This document shows positions 10,376-22,700 of a DNA stretch of 64,000 bases, piece by piece (the stretch's first letter is position 1; the number at the start of each line of letters is the position of its first letter). The stretch comes from Talaromyces rugulosus (Eukaryota > Ascomycota > Eurotiomycetes > Eurotiales > Trichocomaceae), in contig NC_049562.1 of the NCBI RefSeq assembly GCF_013368755.1, positions 4,712,001 to 4,776,000 on the forward strand, written 5' to 3'. A program made the translations under genes and the position numbers. The notes below the pieces were generated by a model. It saw only the letters and a list, made by a program, of their open reading frames with translations, was not told the DNA's origin and did not search any database.

Positions 10376-12480
10376 TTTATTATATTTTCTTCATATACGT
10401 AAATCTTTAGCGACCACCGTTTGATCTACATACATAGAGTAAGATTAAATGGGTTATTTTCATGCTATTACCAGACTGTTTCCGTCCGAGATACATAAAC
10501 TGACTACTGATTATTAGTATATTGGTGTAGTCGATATAAAAACTTTGTTCCGTACCGCAACATATATCAACCTAACCGTGTTACATAGACAACTTCTAGA
10601 ATTCAGCGTTGCGACACTTTACATATATAGTCGTTTGTTCCACTGCATAAACACCGATCCTGTCAACGATTCCGGTCTTGGCTACAACTAGTGCAACATT
10701 TAAGCTTAACCAGTCTACAATTCGCGAATGAGGCATACAACATCTCCTCTACATGTATAAACACTAGGTGGCTTTGGTAAAAATTGATGTTGAGATACTA
10801 ATATAAAAGTTACATTGAAACAAGACGATAAAAGACTAGCAAACGCGAAGTAAGGGGAATTTTTACACCTTTTTTTTGCGAACTACGTGGGAATCAACTA
10901 GTTTATCGTTCTTAAGCCATGCACGGAGTATAAATGTATGTATCGATGATTTGGGTTTATGATCGGAGAGAAATGATACCTTTTTTGAACTACTCTAAAT
11001 AAAAGCAACCCGTCCTAAAGTAATTGGTCAAAAACAAAAGTACGAACATAAGCTATGTTTGATTTAAATTAAAAAAAAGGATATATATATATATTGAAAC
11101 GCTTTGAGCTTTAAATACTCCGGGCTATGACTTTCGAGGCAGTGTTATATGAAAGCAAGGATAAAACGAGTTCTTCGAGTGCCATGACCATGCAAAAGTC
11201 AAATTTTTCAAACCCCATCGAGAGCCTAGAACAAGTTGAGCAAGATGCACGGTTCTCTTGGTATTAATAATTATTCCTCCCCGCCATGCTTGTTTTTTTA
11301 AACTGTAGACATATCAAGTTTCTTTGTTTTAAATAAAAAGAAATCCGTTGAATCAGATTGATATGTGAACTGGCTGGAAAATGATTTGCATTTTTTCTTG
11401 CCACTTGCGCTCAGATTGTTGTATTCTTCTTACCAAAACATGGCCAATCCTTGGAAATCCACTGTGACGGGCTTTGAGCAGGTGCATCACTCGGGATCAG
11501 AGGGTGGCGAATGAAAAAACCCAAAGAATCGGAGATTGGGGCCTGCAGAATACTAATCTAGACAGATCACACACGCGCATATATGCAGACACGCACACAC
11601 AGCGCAATCTGCAGCTGTTCGCATTAGTTCTCTTGCATGGTGACGATTCAAGACCAGGCATTCGACTGGTCCGGGTTGATGAGCCAATGCAAGAAGACTC
11701 AAGCCAGGAAACGGCCACATCCTTTTCGTCGCATTATTTGCTATAAGTTAATCCTGTTAAACTGCTCCCCAGCGTAGCATTTTCGGTCAGCTGTGTTATT
11801 GCGGGCGACACTTGGCCAAATCTGCATTCTTCCATTGGAGAACTAAGGGAGACGAACAAGACGGGCAGACCTGTAGCCACTCGTTGAATCCCTGTTCTAA
11901 GTATTAATAACGGGTACTCCGACATATCGCGTGGCTAGTATAGCCTAGGCTTGCCCCTGTTCGGGGCTTTGACCACCAGATTATCTTGCCAACAGGGTAA
12001 TGGTGCGACCCCCTAGTTCATGCCCCTTCCTTGATAGGCAGCAAATGGCTGCCGAATTGGACCCATGTGCTGATTTTCATCACCATCGTCAAAACGGTAC
12101 GGAGAACTAGGACCGGCGCCGTTTATCGAGATCCACACCGCCAGTGGTAGACTAAAGGCGGCGCGGTGAAGGAAGCCAAGGCGACTTTTTTGTTGTAGGT
12201 TGAGCTCCAATCAAGATGCACCAAATTAGCCACCCAGATTCCGAATAGCCTAGAAATTTAAAGGCGATTTCGTCTTGGAAGACATGTCTTGCGGTATACA
12301 TGACTTGAGTATACGCCGTGAATACCCAGGTTGGACCTCGGCTTGGCTTGTTTGTTGGTTGTTAAACGAAAGCGTGGCTTGCTGATCTGTAATTTGAGTT
12401 CCTAAAGGGATCTTGGACCATGTTAGCACCTGTCAAATGCTCGGTACTTACAGACGGTACAGCGAAAGGATCAAGGCTAG

Positions 12481-12496
12481 TACGGAGTACTCCGTA
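12481..12496. repeat. 16-bp perfect palindrome TACGGAGTACTCCGTA
   Basis: Two overlapping copies of the window's recurring TACGGAGTA/TACTCCGTA word form a perfect palindrome, followed by tagtagtag. It is the longest exact example of the word family discussed in the findings. Confidence 0.85.
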
Positions 12497-13689
12497 GTAG
12501 TAGTACACCCTTCCACATCTTTGTGATAAACTACCCCTAGGCTTCAGCTCTGCTCTAGGGGAGAAAGTCCCGGGAGACAGCCCCCAACAAACAAAACATA
12601 CGTAAGGTCTCCATAGTCCATGTAGAGTAACGGCTTGCCCCAAGCCGTTGGACTTAGACCACTCTCTGATCGGGCCCGTGCATCTGAGTAGCGTCTGGAC
12701 AGGTTAGATTAAAAGCTCATTTATACATAATACGTACAACTAAATGCCGTTGAGCTGTTTCCGGGGACCCATCCGAATCTCGATCGACAGCTGCCATCAC
12801 CACTTGCGGAAATGGGTGAACCTGGGCCTGGACAGCTCTAGGAGTCGAGAGCTTCCTGTGTCTGTGCTCGTCGTACCTGTTTTTTTCTCCTTGTCACAGA
12901 AGGGCCCAAAAATGAGTCCTTATTGTGAGTTGATATGAGAAGAAAATTTATTTTTTTCGGTGAGGTGTCCGGAGTGTGAAATTCACATTTTTGGGCAAAG
13001 TAATTTAAATGGTGCAAAGGCACAAGAGTTGGAATCGAGATCTTGCGATCGATAAGCTCGGCCGTCATGTTCGCCTGTTCACCTGTTCATCCACGTTCGT
13101 CAGACATAACATGCCAGGCCTTGAATTTCTCGTGGAGAAGCTAATTGCAAGGAGTCTATGAGGACGGGCGGGATCTTCCGCCCCTTCTCTTACCGTATGC
13201 CAGATCAAAGGCTTGATCCGGTAGCGAGGGGAGACAGGACGTGCAAGCGACCGCCAAGAGAATAAGCTCCTGGCTAAGACGTCCTAAGGGGGGGGTCAAC
13301 TGCCATCTAAATGGTTAATGACTCGGCGGACGTTTAACCCTTTTAGCAGTAAGATCGCGCAGATTGGCAACGGTGGAACGGTACGGCGCCAGCCGAGCGG
13401 CACTGTTGACAGGATTCAGCCGAAGCGATCGTCCCCAGCTAGAGTTGCTAGGCGCAGGGTACTCTGTTATGGAAAAACGGCTTCTCGCTAGGATTCTTTT
13501 TCCGGCTGGGTCTGGATTGGAGACAATTAATAGAGCTGGTTATTGCTATGCCGCCACGGAATACTCTGTACGCTGTAGCCAGGAAAAACCCCGATAATGT
13601 CGCGAAAAGAAGGGTCGGGCAGGAGTTAGCGCAATGCTTGGCGCGCCAACAGTGACAGATTGACAGTCTGACATATTGCGGACACTCGC

Positions 13690-13710
13690 AAAAAAAAAAA
13701 AAAAAAAAAA
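13690..13710. repeat. Poly(A) homopolymer of about 21
   Basis: A long uninterrupted A run in non-coding DNA. Similar A or T runs occur near 15350, 20450, 22003 and 23436. They could be slippage products or relics of retroposed poly(A) tails; no source sequence is recognisable next to them. Confidence 0.7.
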
Positions 13711-15255
13711 GGGCGAGTAAGTCGCTATTCCAGTCCAACGGTTTAGGGGAGAACCGGCTTGAAGTCGGTGTCGACGGGCTGGCGAGCCCATCTGCGTGGG
13801 AAATTACGCAGCCTCACGAATGGGGCAGTGGAGCTGTCATCGCGATGGTTGGCTCTAAGTGCTAACGTTGCGTGCACTGGACCTCGGCAGGGTCCACAGT
13901 TGAGATCGGCTGCTGCTCCAAATTTATAAATTTGGGACCTCTGGATTTTGGAAAGATGAATCTGGCGATGCTTTTGTGACCGGGTGTACTTGGTACTCCG
14001 TACAGAGTAGTTTGTGTGTGATTGAGCGTGCTGCTTCTCTCAGGTCGCAGTAGTAGGGGGGGCCAGGCAAGTGGCAGATCTCATCACTGTCAAGGGTGAT
14101 GTTTTTGGTGATGCACAGGTCAGGTGTCGCGTCCAAGCGTGAAAGCTTGGATTATGTAAGGATATGATGCTCGGTCGGTTCCTGCTGTTCAGTCGTGTCA
14201 AGCGACTTGCATATGACAGATGGATACATCTCATAATCGGCTGACCGTTGGAACTTTAATTTCCAGGGCGTCTTCCCCACAGCGACGGTCCGAGGGACGG
14301 GATGGGGATGGAGTTGTATCCTGGTTCTCTCGTAAATGATGTCAAACAGCGCGAAGGAAGCTACGGAGTAAGCGGACTCCAGTCGAGGGAGCAGATCATG
14401 GCAAAGGGTATAGCCGGAGATGTTGCTGGATTGGGGGGATAGAGCGAAGCCATTAAGAGTTAAGAGGCGTGAGGATAGTAATAATGTGATAATAATAAGA
14501 AGAAGAAGAAGACTGTGAGCGGCGGAGTCTATTCAAAAAGAGGAAGTCAGGTGCTGCTTAAGCTAGGAACTGAGGAAGGCGCTTCCCGGGCTGGCGGGTT
14601 CCTGCCACAGAAGGCGCAGTCACGCATACCATACCGTACCTTCTTTCCGCCCTCTTTTCAACGGCCAGCGTAAAATACACGTAATCGCGTATGAGATCGA
14701 TCGGCAGCTGCGCCGTCCATGTGAAACGCCATTATTTTTTACTGGTATTATTTCGTTGCTGGTTTTGGTCTTCCCCATCCTGCAAGCAAACGAGTAAGCA
14801 TCTTGTAGCGGTGGCGTCTGCCAAGCAAAGCACATATGACCGGTAAAGGCGTGGTCACGTGACTGGACAGCTGGACAATGGATCGTCACGAGTCCAGCTG
14901 ACTGAACCATAAATAATATGTAATACACTAGGATACTGATGGTTGAATAGGGAGATTGAAGCCGAAAAGGAAGGAGCAAAGAATAAAACTTGATGGCTCC
15001 GAATCAGGTGACTGCAGTAGGGTAACGGTAAAGCGGACTGGTCAGGTTCGGGATCGGAGCGGTGGCCTGCTGCTGCTGCTGCCTGCAACGAGTCCATCGG
15101 GGCAGGCTGTGCTGGAAAAGTTGTGACCAGTCGAGAATGCCAAGAGGTGCAAGGGTGGCGCCATCCGAAAGATCCAAGCGCCGCGGAAATAAGGGCGTTA
15201 AATAATGTAATTATGATTATTATTTAGATGTTGTTAACTAGTTAGTAGCATTACA

Positions 15256-15291
15256 TATGGATAATATGGATAATATGGATAATATGGATAA
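15256..15291. repeat. 9-bp minisatellite TATGGATAA x4
   Basis: Four perfect head-to-tail copies of TATGGATAA, running into an AATAAT-type trinucleotide stretch and followed about 60 bp later by an A run of about 22. It lies in non-coding DNA about 3 kb upstream of nsdD. Confidence 0.9.
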
Positions 15292-17400
15292 TAATAATAC
15301 CAGTCATGTACGTAGTAGTTTACAAGAGCTAAAAGCAAGTTTGGTGTTAAAAAAAAAAAAAAAAAAAAAAACCGAATCCTGTCAGGCTATTACCGGAGAA
15401 CCCGGCAATTCTCGCCATACTTTGGCTGATTGTTATTATTGCACAGAGAACAGAGGACAACATTTAGAATAAATAATAATAATACGTCGTAGGATTTACT
15501 ACGAGTTGAATAATATTAGGTTTGCACATGTGCTTCTCCCCACAAGGAGGCGTCGGTTGGCGATACATGTGGAAATAAATCATTAATATTCAAGTAAAAT
15601 ACGGAGTAACAAGCATTAGTTGATCCCTCGCATCGCAGCTACGGTTGGGGGCAGCTGCAGTCAGCTGCGGCGTCCAATAGAATAAAACCAGCGGGCGGGC
15701 TGAAGATCGAGGAGATCGGACGACGACGGCTTTTTCTTGGCGCTGGGTGAAGATCGATGCGAGCCTGGCCGTGGGACCAATGAGCAGGCCCAGGGTGCGA
15801 AAGCGGGGCCATCCCTGTCATTGTCCAAATTGGGACAAGCTAGCTGCTTTAGGACTAGCTGTCGGTTCGATCGTCATTCAACGCCAACCGTCCCACGAGT
15901 CGCGCGGAAACACGGTGGATCTCCGATCCGCGCGCGCCCTGATTGGCTGCCATCGGCCAGACAGATCTCAAGCACGCTGCAGAACTGCCGCGCTAGCCAT
16001 GGATCTCTCCAAGAATCCGCCAATAAGGTGCCGTTGCGCGTTGGCTGATCCTTGCCAGCACACGGCCGCCCCGCTTCCACATCCCGCCAATCAGAGACCG
16101 TCTGGGTATCAATCGTGCCGCAGGGCGGGAAAACTGTCCGATCGAGATCACTGCACGCCACAAAGAAAAACAAACAATGCAGAAGAAGAATGAATGCCAA
16201 AGTCTAATGATTTGTATTTATTTCTCTTTGTTCGAAAAAAAAGAAAAGAAAATAGCCATTCTTGATTTGTGAGGTAATTATTTATCTTTTAAGGGTACGT
16301 AGTACGTACGGATACTCTCTCTGCACTTTCCCGGCAGATGTCCGGTCGCATATAGCTACAGGTCTGTTTATGTAGTATTATTGTATCAAGTACTCCATAG
16401 TAGTAGAGTACATAATAGCAAGAGCAATGGTGGCTCCTGCCTCATAATCGTGCAACGCTGCAGCCTGTGCAACCCAAGCAAAAATGGGCGTATTTCAGGT
16501 AAGAGGATTATCCGAGCTTTACACGATCGATGAAAAGCCATCTTGGGACAGTGGGGGGCGCTTCAGCCTAGCACTAGCACTAGTATTTCCCAGGCCTTTT
16601 TAAGCGTCCACGCGGCCCCGACGCTAGCCTGTTTTCTCTCTCTCTCTATTACGTTCATCTCGGTTTGTGGTACGTGCCTCTGCCGTAGCGCGTACTTGTC
16701 TGGTATGGTATCGGTATGATCTGGCGATCGTACCATCGTACTCTATCGCCGCACTGGGCCCCTAAATCAAGCAATCGATCAGGTGGGAAAAAAATATTAT
16801 AAATTAAATTTGAGGGAAATTTTTTTTTAAAATTTGCTACTAGTTGCTTGGGTGCCTCTAATCTCGACTATTATCGTTGTAACTGGAGTACTGCTAAATA
16901 AATAAAAAAACATCCAACCCCTCTAGAATGCACATCTACACGTCGTTTCTCTCTCTCCCTCTCCCCCTTTCTCTGAATCTAATTTAACTCCGTTGCGACA
17001 TGAACGGGTGTGTGCTGCGTCTGGTACGCTATACACTTAGCGGTACCGCACAGCCGCTTTAAATTACGGGGCCCCCCCTGGCTGGGCTCTCCAGAGTCTC
17101 CACACGCTCGACGAGATCCGCACATTTCGCGTCGGGTACCGTCTCGTAACAGCGCTGGTATTGAAACACAAATACGCAGCGCTAGGCCCCATTGAGAAAA
17201 CTCTCCTGTTCCTTCGCGCCCCACCCCCTCCCATCACGACTATTACGAGACAGGCCGGAACGGCAGCTACGATCTCGCCTGGTGGCTTCCTTCCCCGTCC
17301 ATTCCCCTTCTCGTCTCATATCTAAGTATTATTAGTACTTCTCCTCCCTCACCTCGTCACATTCCTCATTCCTCCCTCTATCATCCTTCTCCTCTCGACT

Positions 17401-18247
17401 TCGCTCCCCCCCCCACCTCTCTCCCTCTCCTCGCGTGTGTCCTGGTCGACCGTTTATTTTGGCTTGTTGTTGCCCAGCGCCGCTAAACTGCCATTGTGCC
17501 ATTCTGCGTTATTTCAGCCAGCCTGCGCTCTCGCATCCCACGCGACACGCAGTTGAGATCCCTTACTTCGACCATCCCGCTCCGCCCACGTCGCGCGCGC
17601 GCTCCCTCTCTTTCTATCTGCAGCCATTCCAGCCGTCGGTGGATCGCGATCTGGCAGCACGCAAGGTCGCCTTCGTCGTGATTTGACCGTCAAGCCCGCC
17701 GGATCTCATTCGCAACTCTTGTGATCTGATCTGTCCGCCTGCTGCGTCCCCGTAGTCTTGAAGTCGACCGAGCCGGTATCTCTGGGATCGCGTCCTTCTG
17801 ATTCGCCTGCCAACGCCGACCGCCAAATTCCACTTTATTATTACTCTTTTCTTCATTTCATTTCATCTTTTTTTTTTTTTCCCACTTCCTTTTTTCTTTC
17901 TTTCCTTTTATATCCCCACTTCGTCGCGGCCCAAGCGAGTTCTTGGACGCCCGACCAAAAAAACTGTTTCTGGTCGCGGTAGGGCTACAGTTGTTGTTGA
18001 CCAGGTAACCCGCCAACTGTGAATGATCTCATCCACGGGGTTGCTGCTTCACCTCCGGCGCGACTGGAGGGACTGTGTCACTGGAAATTGACCATCAATC
18101 AAGCTTCGTATGTCATTTTGCCATTGCGGTGGGTCTGCGCATCTGCGAGTCCATTTTCTGATACGTCCAGCAGAGATAGTTTTAAAAAGTTTCGGCTGCC
18201 CCAATTCGAAGACCACAACTGAAAAAGCGCTTCGCGGTTCTACAACA
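17401..18247 (+). promoter_or_regulatory. Pyrimidine-rich promoter/leader of nsdD with upstream ORFs
   Basis: A strongly CT-rich stretch (about 17280-17430 and again 17840-17920) precedes nsdD, as at many fungal transcription start regions. Downstream is a likely long 5' leader with several ATGs, including an upstream ORF of 22 codons (18023-18091) and an ATG at 18110 that is in frame with the main protein. This organisation suggests translational control or more than one start; the real transcription start is not visible. Confidence 0.5.
18023..18091 (+). other. Short upstream ORF in the nsdD leader
   Basis: ATG at 18023 opens a 22-codon frame ending in TGA, 157 nt before the preferred nsdD start. 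It would be translated only if the leader is transcribed and unspliced here. Its peptide (MISSTGLLLHLRRDWRDCVT...) resembles nothing I know. Confidence 0.35.
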
Positions 18248-19739
18248 ATGGCGACAGGTGTTAGTGTCAATCCTGCAATGAGCTCAACCACGATGTATCC
18301 AGGCCCTCCACCTCCCTATGCCTACCCATCGAACCCGGTCTCCTCGATACCACCTCCTTCGCACAGCCTCTCGCCCGCTCCGCGCCGGTCCATGGAGCTG
18401 GATAAGGACCCTTCACAATCTCAACCGCCTCGCCAATCCTTGCCATCGATCCATGAAGCCCTCGGCAACGAAAACCCTCTTCCTTACCCAGGCCACCCTT
18501 CCGCGGGTGCGCCATCGCATTCCGCACACCATCACCCTCCGCCACCTAACGTACTCTCGCGACCCAGCGCCGAAGGACCTACTGGTCCGCCGAACCCATT
18601 CTCGAACAACACCGCGCCATCGTTCTTGCGAGACTCCCAGTACCACCCACAGCAACACTCACCAGCTCCCGCAGACCCATCACGCTCCAGTCTTGTCTCT
18701 CTCTCCACCCAAGATTCCCGGAAACAATCTCTTCAGTCAGTGTCGGGGAAATCGCCCACGACAAGCACTCAAACGGCTCCGACTTCGATCTCGACGTCTC
18801 AGTACGACTACAGCGCGCCCACTAGTGTAATTGCCTCTCCGAATACATATGTCAGTTCCTCGCAGCCGTACTCTTGGCCATCGCAACCTCCCACTAGCCA
18901 ACCAGGATCTTACGACGCTCGTTCATACAATGGGAACTCTTGGAAAGCAAGCATTGACTCGATGCGTATGGACGACAAGAGAGAGTTGACTAGGCCCGCT
19001 GGGGTACCGATGGGCCAACCCCATAGCGACTCAATTAAGCGACAGCTCGACTCCTACGATGTAGAGTCGTCGTTGGCTGAGGTAGGCCCACTCGTGGAAC
19101 CGCCAGCAATGATAAAGACGCTAATTCGAATTACAGATTATCGATGGATCCACGAAAACGGTTGAGTTCTCCAAGCACTACGCTACACGCGCCCACCAGG
19201 CCCCGCGATCTGGGCCCGTGTTGGGATCGCTTCCCTCTGTGCATGAAATCGACGATTTGCTTCAGTTGCAACAGCGCAATCATGAAGCCCTGGTGCGCAT
19301 TCGCAATGCCGTTTTAAGTCAAGAGCAGGCGGTGTTGGCCGAACAAAGAGCACAGCGCCGCGAGAGGGTTGACACTGGATACGAAGATGGACACGTGGGT
19401 CTTTATCAAGATGGGTTCAAGAGTCCTACAGGGTTTACAGGCGGTGACGCGAAGAAGCGACGGGGGGTAAGTTTTTTCAACCTTGCATTTCATCTATTGT
19501 GATATTAACTTCTTTCTTTTTTTTTACAGAAGGCAGCTCCTCCCGGACGGTGCCACAGTTGCAATCGAGCGGAAACCCCGGAATGGCGGCGTGGACCCGA
19601 TGGAGCTCGTACGTTGTGCAACGCGTGTGGCCTTCATTACGCTAAGCTCACCCGAAAAATGGGGGCAAACAAGGCAGCAGCTCTGGGATCGAATCTCAAA
19701 CCAAAGAGTCATGATTCTTCGTCACCAGTGCATCGATAG
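18248..19739 (+). CDS. nsdD: GATA-type zinc-finger regulator of sexual development NsdD
   Basis: Three exons: join(18248..19081,19137..19466,19530..19739), 457 residues, close to the roughly 460 known for NsdD. The N-terminal 280 residues are Pro/Ser/Gln-rich and disordered. A helical, probably coiled segment follows ([19 protein letters not shown]). The C-terminus carries one GATA finger: CHSC (396-399), an 18-residue loop, then CNAC (418-421), preceded by the basic KKRRGKAAPPG. The X18 loop is the class IVb form typical of NsdD. Intron 2 interrupts the basic region just before the finger. In Aspergillus NsdD is a nuclear factor needed for sexual fruiting and a repressor of asexual conidiation. 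The start at 18248 (caacaATGG) was chosen for context and length; an in-frame ATG at 18110 would add 46 residues. It lies alone in about 16 kb. Confidence 0.95.
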
Positions 19740-22700
19740 TATCTCCTGGGCGGTGCTAATGTTTATTAATACTTGATTTATCTGCAAACTATGGCGTTTT
19801 CTGAAGAAACGGAATGGACTAGAGATCCAGGGCGGGCGTTTTTTCTCTCTTTTATCTTCACTTCTCTCGGCGGCACAAGCTTTTGTATCATCCATTTTTT
19901 GGCATTTTTTTCACACCTTACACATCCCATTGATATTGGCGACTTTTTTTTACGTACACATATATCTTTACTGTTTTACTATGAGTAATATTTTGTATCC
20001 ATCAGACTTTTGACGGTTGAAATTTTCAGCGGTGTTTAGATGGCCGATTCTCGTTGGGAGCCTGCATGCTACTACGATTCAGTTTTCTCTCTCAAGATGA
20101 CAAGGTTAGACGATCCTGGTGAGATCATTGTAGTACGCGATGGTTTATGGGACTTGGCAGACCAGTAGGGCTTTCTTACCGTCTCTTATCTGTTGGAACT
20201 TGGCAGTGTAATAGTTGCCTACTAGTCAGGTGAATCAATACGTCGCCTGAGCCTTAGTCGACTGCCTATCAGCTAGATCGATCTTTTTCCTTTTTTGAGG
20301 TGGAGACCGATGTGCGTAATTTGTTGCCAATGAGACGCGATGCGTTGGGAAAAAATGAGCGTTGACTCTAGAGTTGTGATTAGCTGATTTTTTTTCCCTC
20401 TCGCTGCCGAGCGCCCCGCAAGATCAGATGGACAATCAAGTGGCGCCTTTTTTTTTTTTTTTTTTTTGCCCTTCTAAGGGAGCAACAGCTAACAAGACCT
20501 TGGAGTAAACTTTTGCGAAAAGTATGCATGCAGAGTTAATGTATAGTGATTACAGTATTAATGGAGTTTGCAGTAGCAGCAGCAATGATCAATCAATAAT
20601 AGCATTGTTGTCATTGTTTGCTGTCTGCTATAGGATCTCCGATCGACGCCTAAACTCAATATTCCTTAATCACATTCAGATCTGGCATGGGCGCGCGGTC
20701 ATCTGACCTGGATCTCTTCCAATCACGGCTTCTGCAGCATGCACCCTGCACCCTGCACGTTAATCACTCAGCTCTGCTTATTTGCATCTTGACTTTATCT
20801 GTTACTGTTGTATTTCTCCCGTGTTTTTTTTTTTGAAAAAAAATAAAAAATAAAAGCACTGGTAAGTTGACTGGGGTATCGATTATTGGTAACCATAAAA
20901 TAAATCATACATACACTGATTCATTATGTGAGACTCGGCAATCTAAGGGGTAAAAACGCACGGACATGACGTGGTGTTGATCGCGGGGAAATGCCGATGG
21001 GGTCGGTACATACGGAGTACGGAATACCGTACAACTTTACGGCGACTCCGTAATGAGCCAATAAATCCTTCCACGTGCCGTATTACGTATACTCCGTACA
21101 TGATTCATGCCTGCGCTCTGGAAAAGTCTAGACAACCAACTTTCCAGGTTCCAGGATTTCCCGGTTTTCGACAAGTTTTGCGAAGAATTAAAAGCTTTTT
21201 TGGAGGGTTAGCCGGCGCCTGATTGGCTGGTTTCCCCATGAGATCATCCCGAGCGATCTCGAATCGATGTTGGCGCGTCCCGCTAACCCTAACCCTAGGG
21301 TAATTTCCGGCTGTATTAAAAACATATGCCGAAACAGCCTTAATACTACTAAGTTAACCAACTCTTCACACTTCAGTGGCGGAATATGCTAAGTATACCT
21401 AGTAACAGAGAACGATTTTCAATGGCCAGCTATTCCTTGATCGCCCTACATGGTTCTGAACGGTTGCACGTACAACCCCCCCAAAAAAAACACGCCATAC
21501 AAAATAGGTAATCCGGCCGCTCCTAACCTTATTGCACTTGTGCATGTGCTCGATATGGTTTACTTTGGGTGGGATCCCGCCACGTCTCAGCTCAGAACAT
21601 CGACGCCAGCTACGTATTTGCTTAGTAGTAGTGGAGGTGGCTCGTGTCTGCAATCTGCATTTTTCTTCACTCCATGATCATCGTTAATCAATATTATTCT
21701 GTATCCATAGTGGAATCTATAGAATCATCCCCACCTGAACAAATTCGCCTTTTGCTCCTTTCTTGCCACTTGAAATTTGAAATGAAAATAATGAAAAATG
21801 AAACCAACCCGTCTATTATTATGGATGGCTTGATCCTTCTTCAATTTCTAAAAGTCTATTCTTCCTTTCGATGCTGCCTTGGAAATTCTATTGATCCATT
21901 CGCTACCTGTACGGAGTACTCCATACTGTATTTCCAATATCTTTCTATTTTATTTAATATTAAACAAATATTTGTTTTTAAAAATATTTATTAATATTAA
22001 TGGTTTTTTTTTTTTTTTCATTCCGTGCCCTGTGTAACAAACGCATGCGCACGCGTCCTCGTGTCACCAAAACGAAAGTAGATTAGATCTCGATCAAGGC
22101 TCGAGCGGCCCGGGCTATCAGGGATCAGAGCCCGATCTAGTAAGCATATCGTATACTAGTACGTACTCCGAACGCGTATTTACCCGTACTAAAGTACAGT
22201 ACATCCGCAACATACAGCCATCGACCGGGGAGAAACGGCTCAACGTTCACACAAAAAAAATTACCGGGCGTACCGCGGTTAAGTTGTGTGTATTGTTTGT
22301 TACCTGAAAATGCGTATTGTAATAATTTTAGGACACGGGGTACTCCGTACGGTCAGATCTCCTAAAGCACATACCAACACCAACTGTAACCATGAATGCA
22401 AATTTGTCTACTAAATCAAGCCTTAAAGCCAAGACTTATTATGTCGAAGGGGGGGAAAAAGACTCAAATGCTATTGATGTTGCTTTAGCAGGATTTGGTG
22501 GAGCTCGCGTGTTTCCTCGGAACCAGGGGGGAATCAATCACATGAGCAGGAGGAGCGGAATTTCGGAGAGCAAAAGAAACGAGCGAGCATGTCTCACTCC
22601 AATCTCCTAGCATCTTTTTTTTCTTTTTTTTCTTTTGCGTGATACGTATCCGTACAGAATCAGATAATCCGATCGAATTTTCTAGCAATCTCCACTGCGA

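Larger units (their letters stand above)
10376..17400. other. Large gene-poor region upstream of nsdD
   Basis: About 7 kb in which I see no supportable protein gene, tRNA or transposase. Open frames are short, overlap on opposite strands and lack motifs. It contains AT-rich stretches (10400-11400, 16200-16900), simple repeats, several TACGGAGTA/TACTCCGTA words and a TCACGTGA site (14855). Together with the leader it makes a 7.9 kb upstream interval for nsdD. Long regulatory upstream regions are known for developmental regulators in this group, so the space may be cis-regulatory or encode non-coding RNA; the sequence alone does not decide. Confidence 0.55.

Noticed and set aside
18318..18830. 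170-residue Pro/Arg/His-rich plus-strand frame within nsdD
   Set aside because: It is a frame-shifted shadow of the Pro/Ser-rich nsdD exon 1.
21282..21295. Telomere or chromosome-end signal
   Set aside because: Only about two repeat units with normal genes on both sides; at most an interstitial trace.
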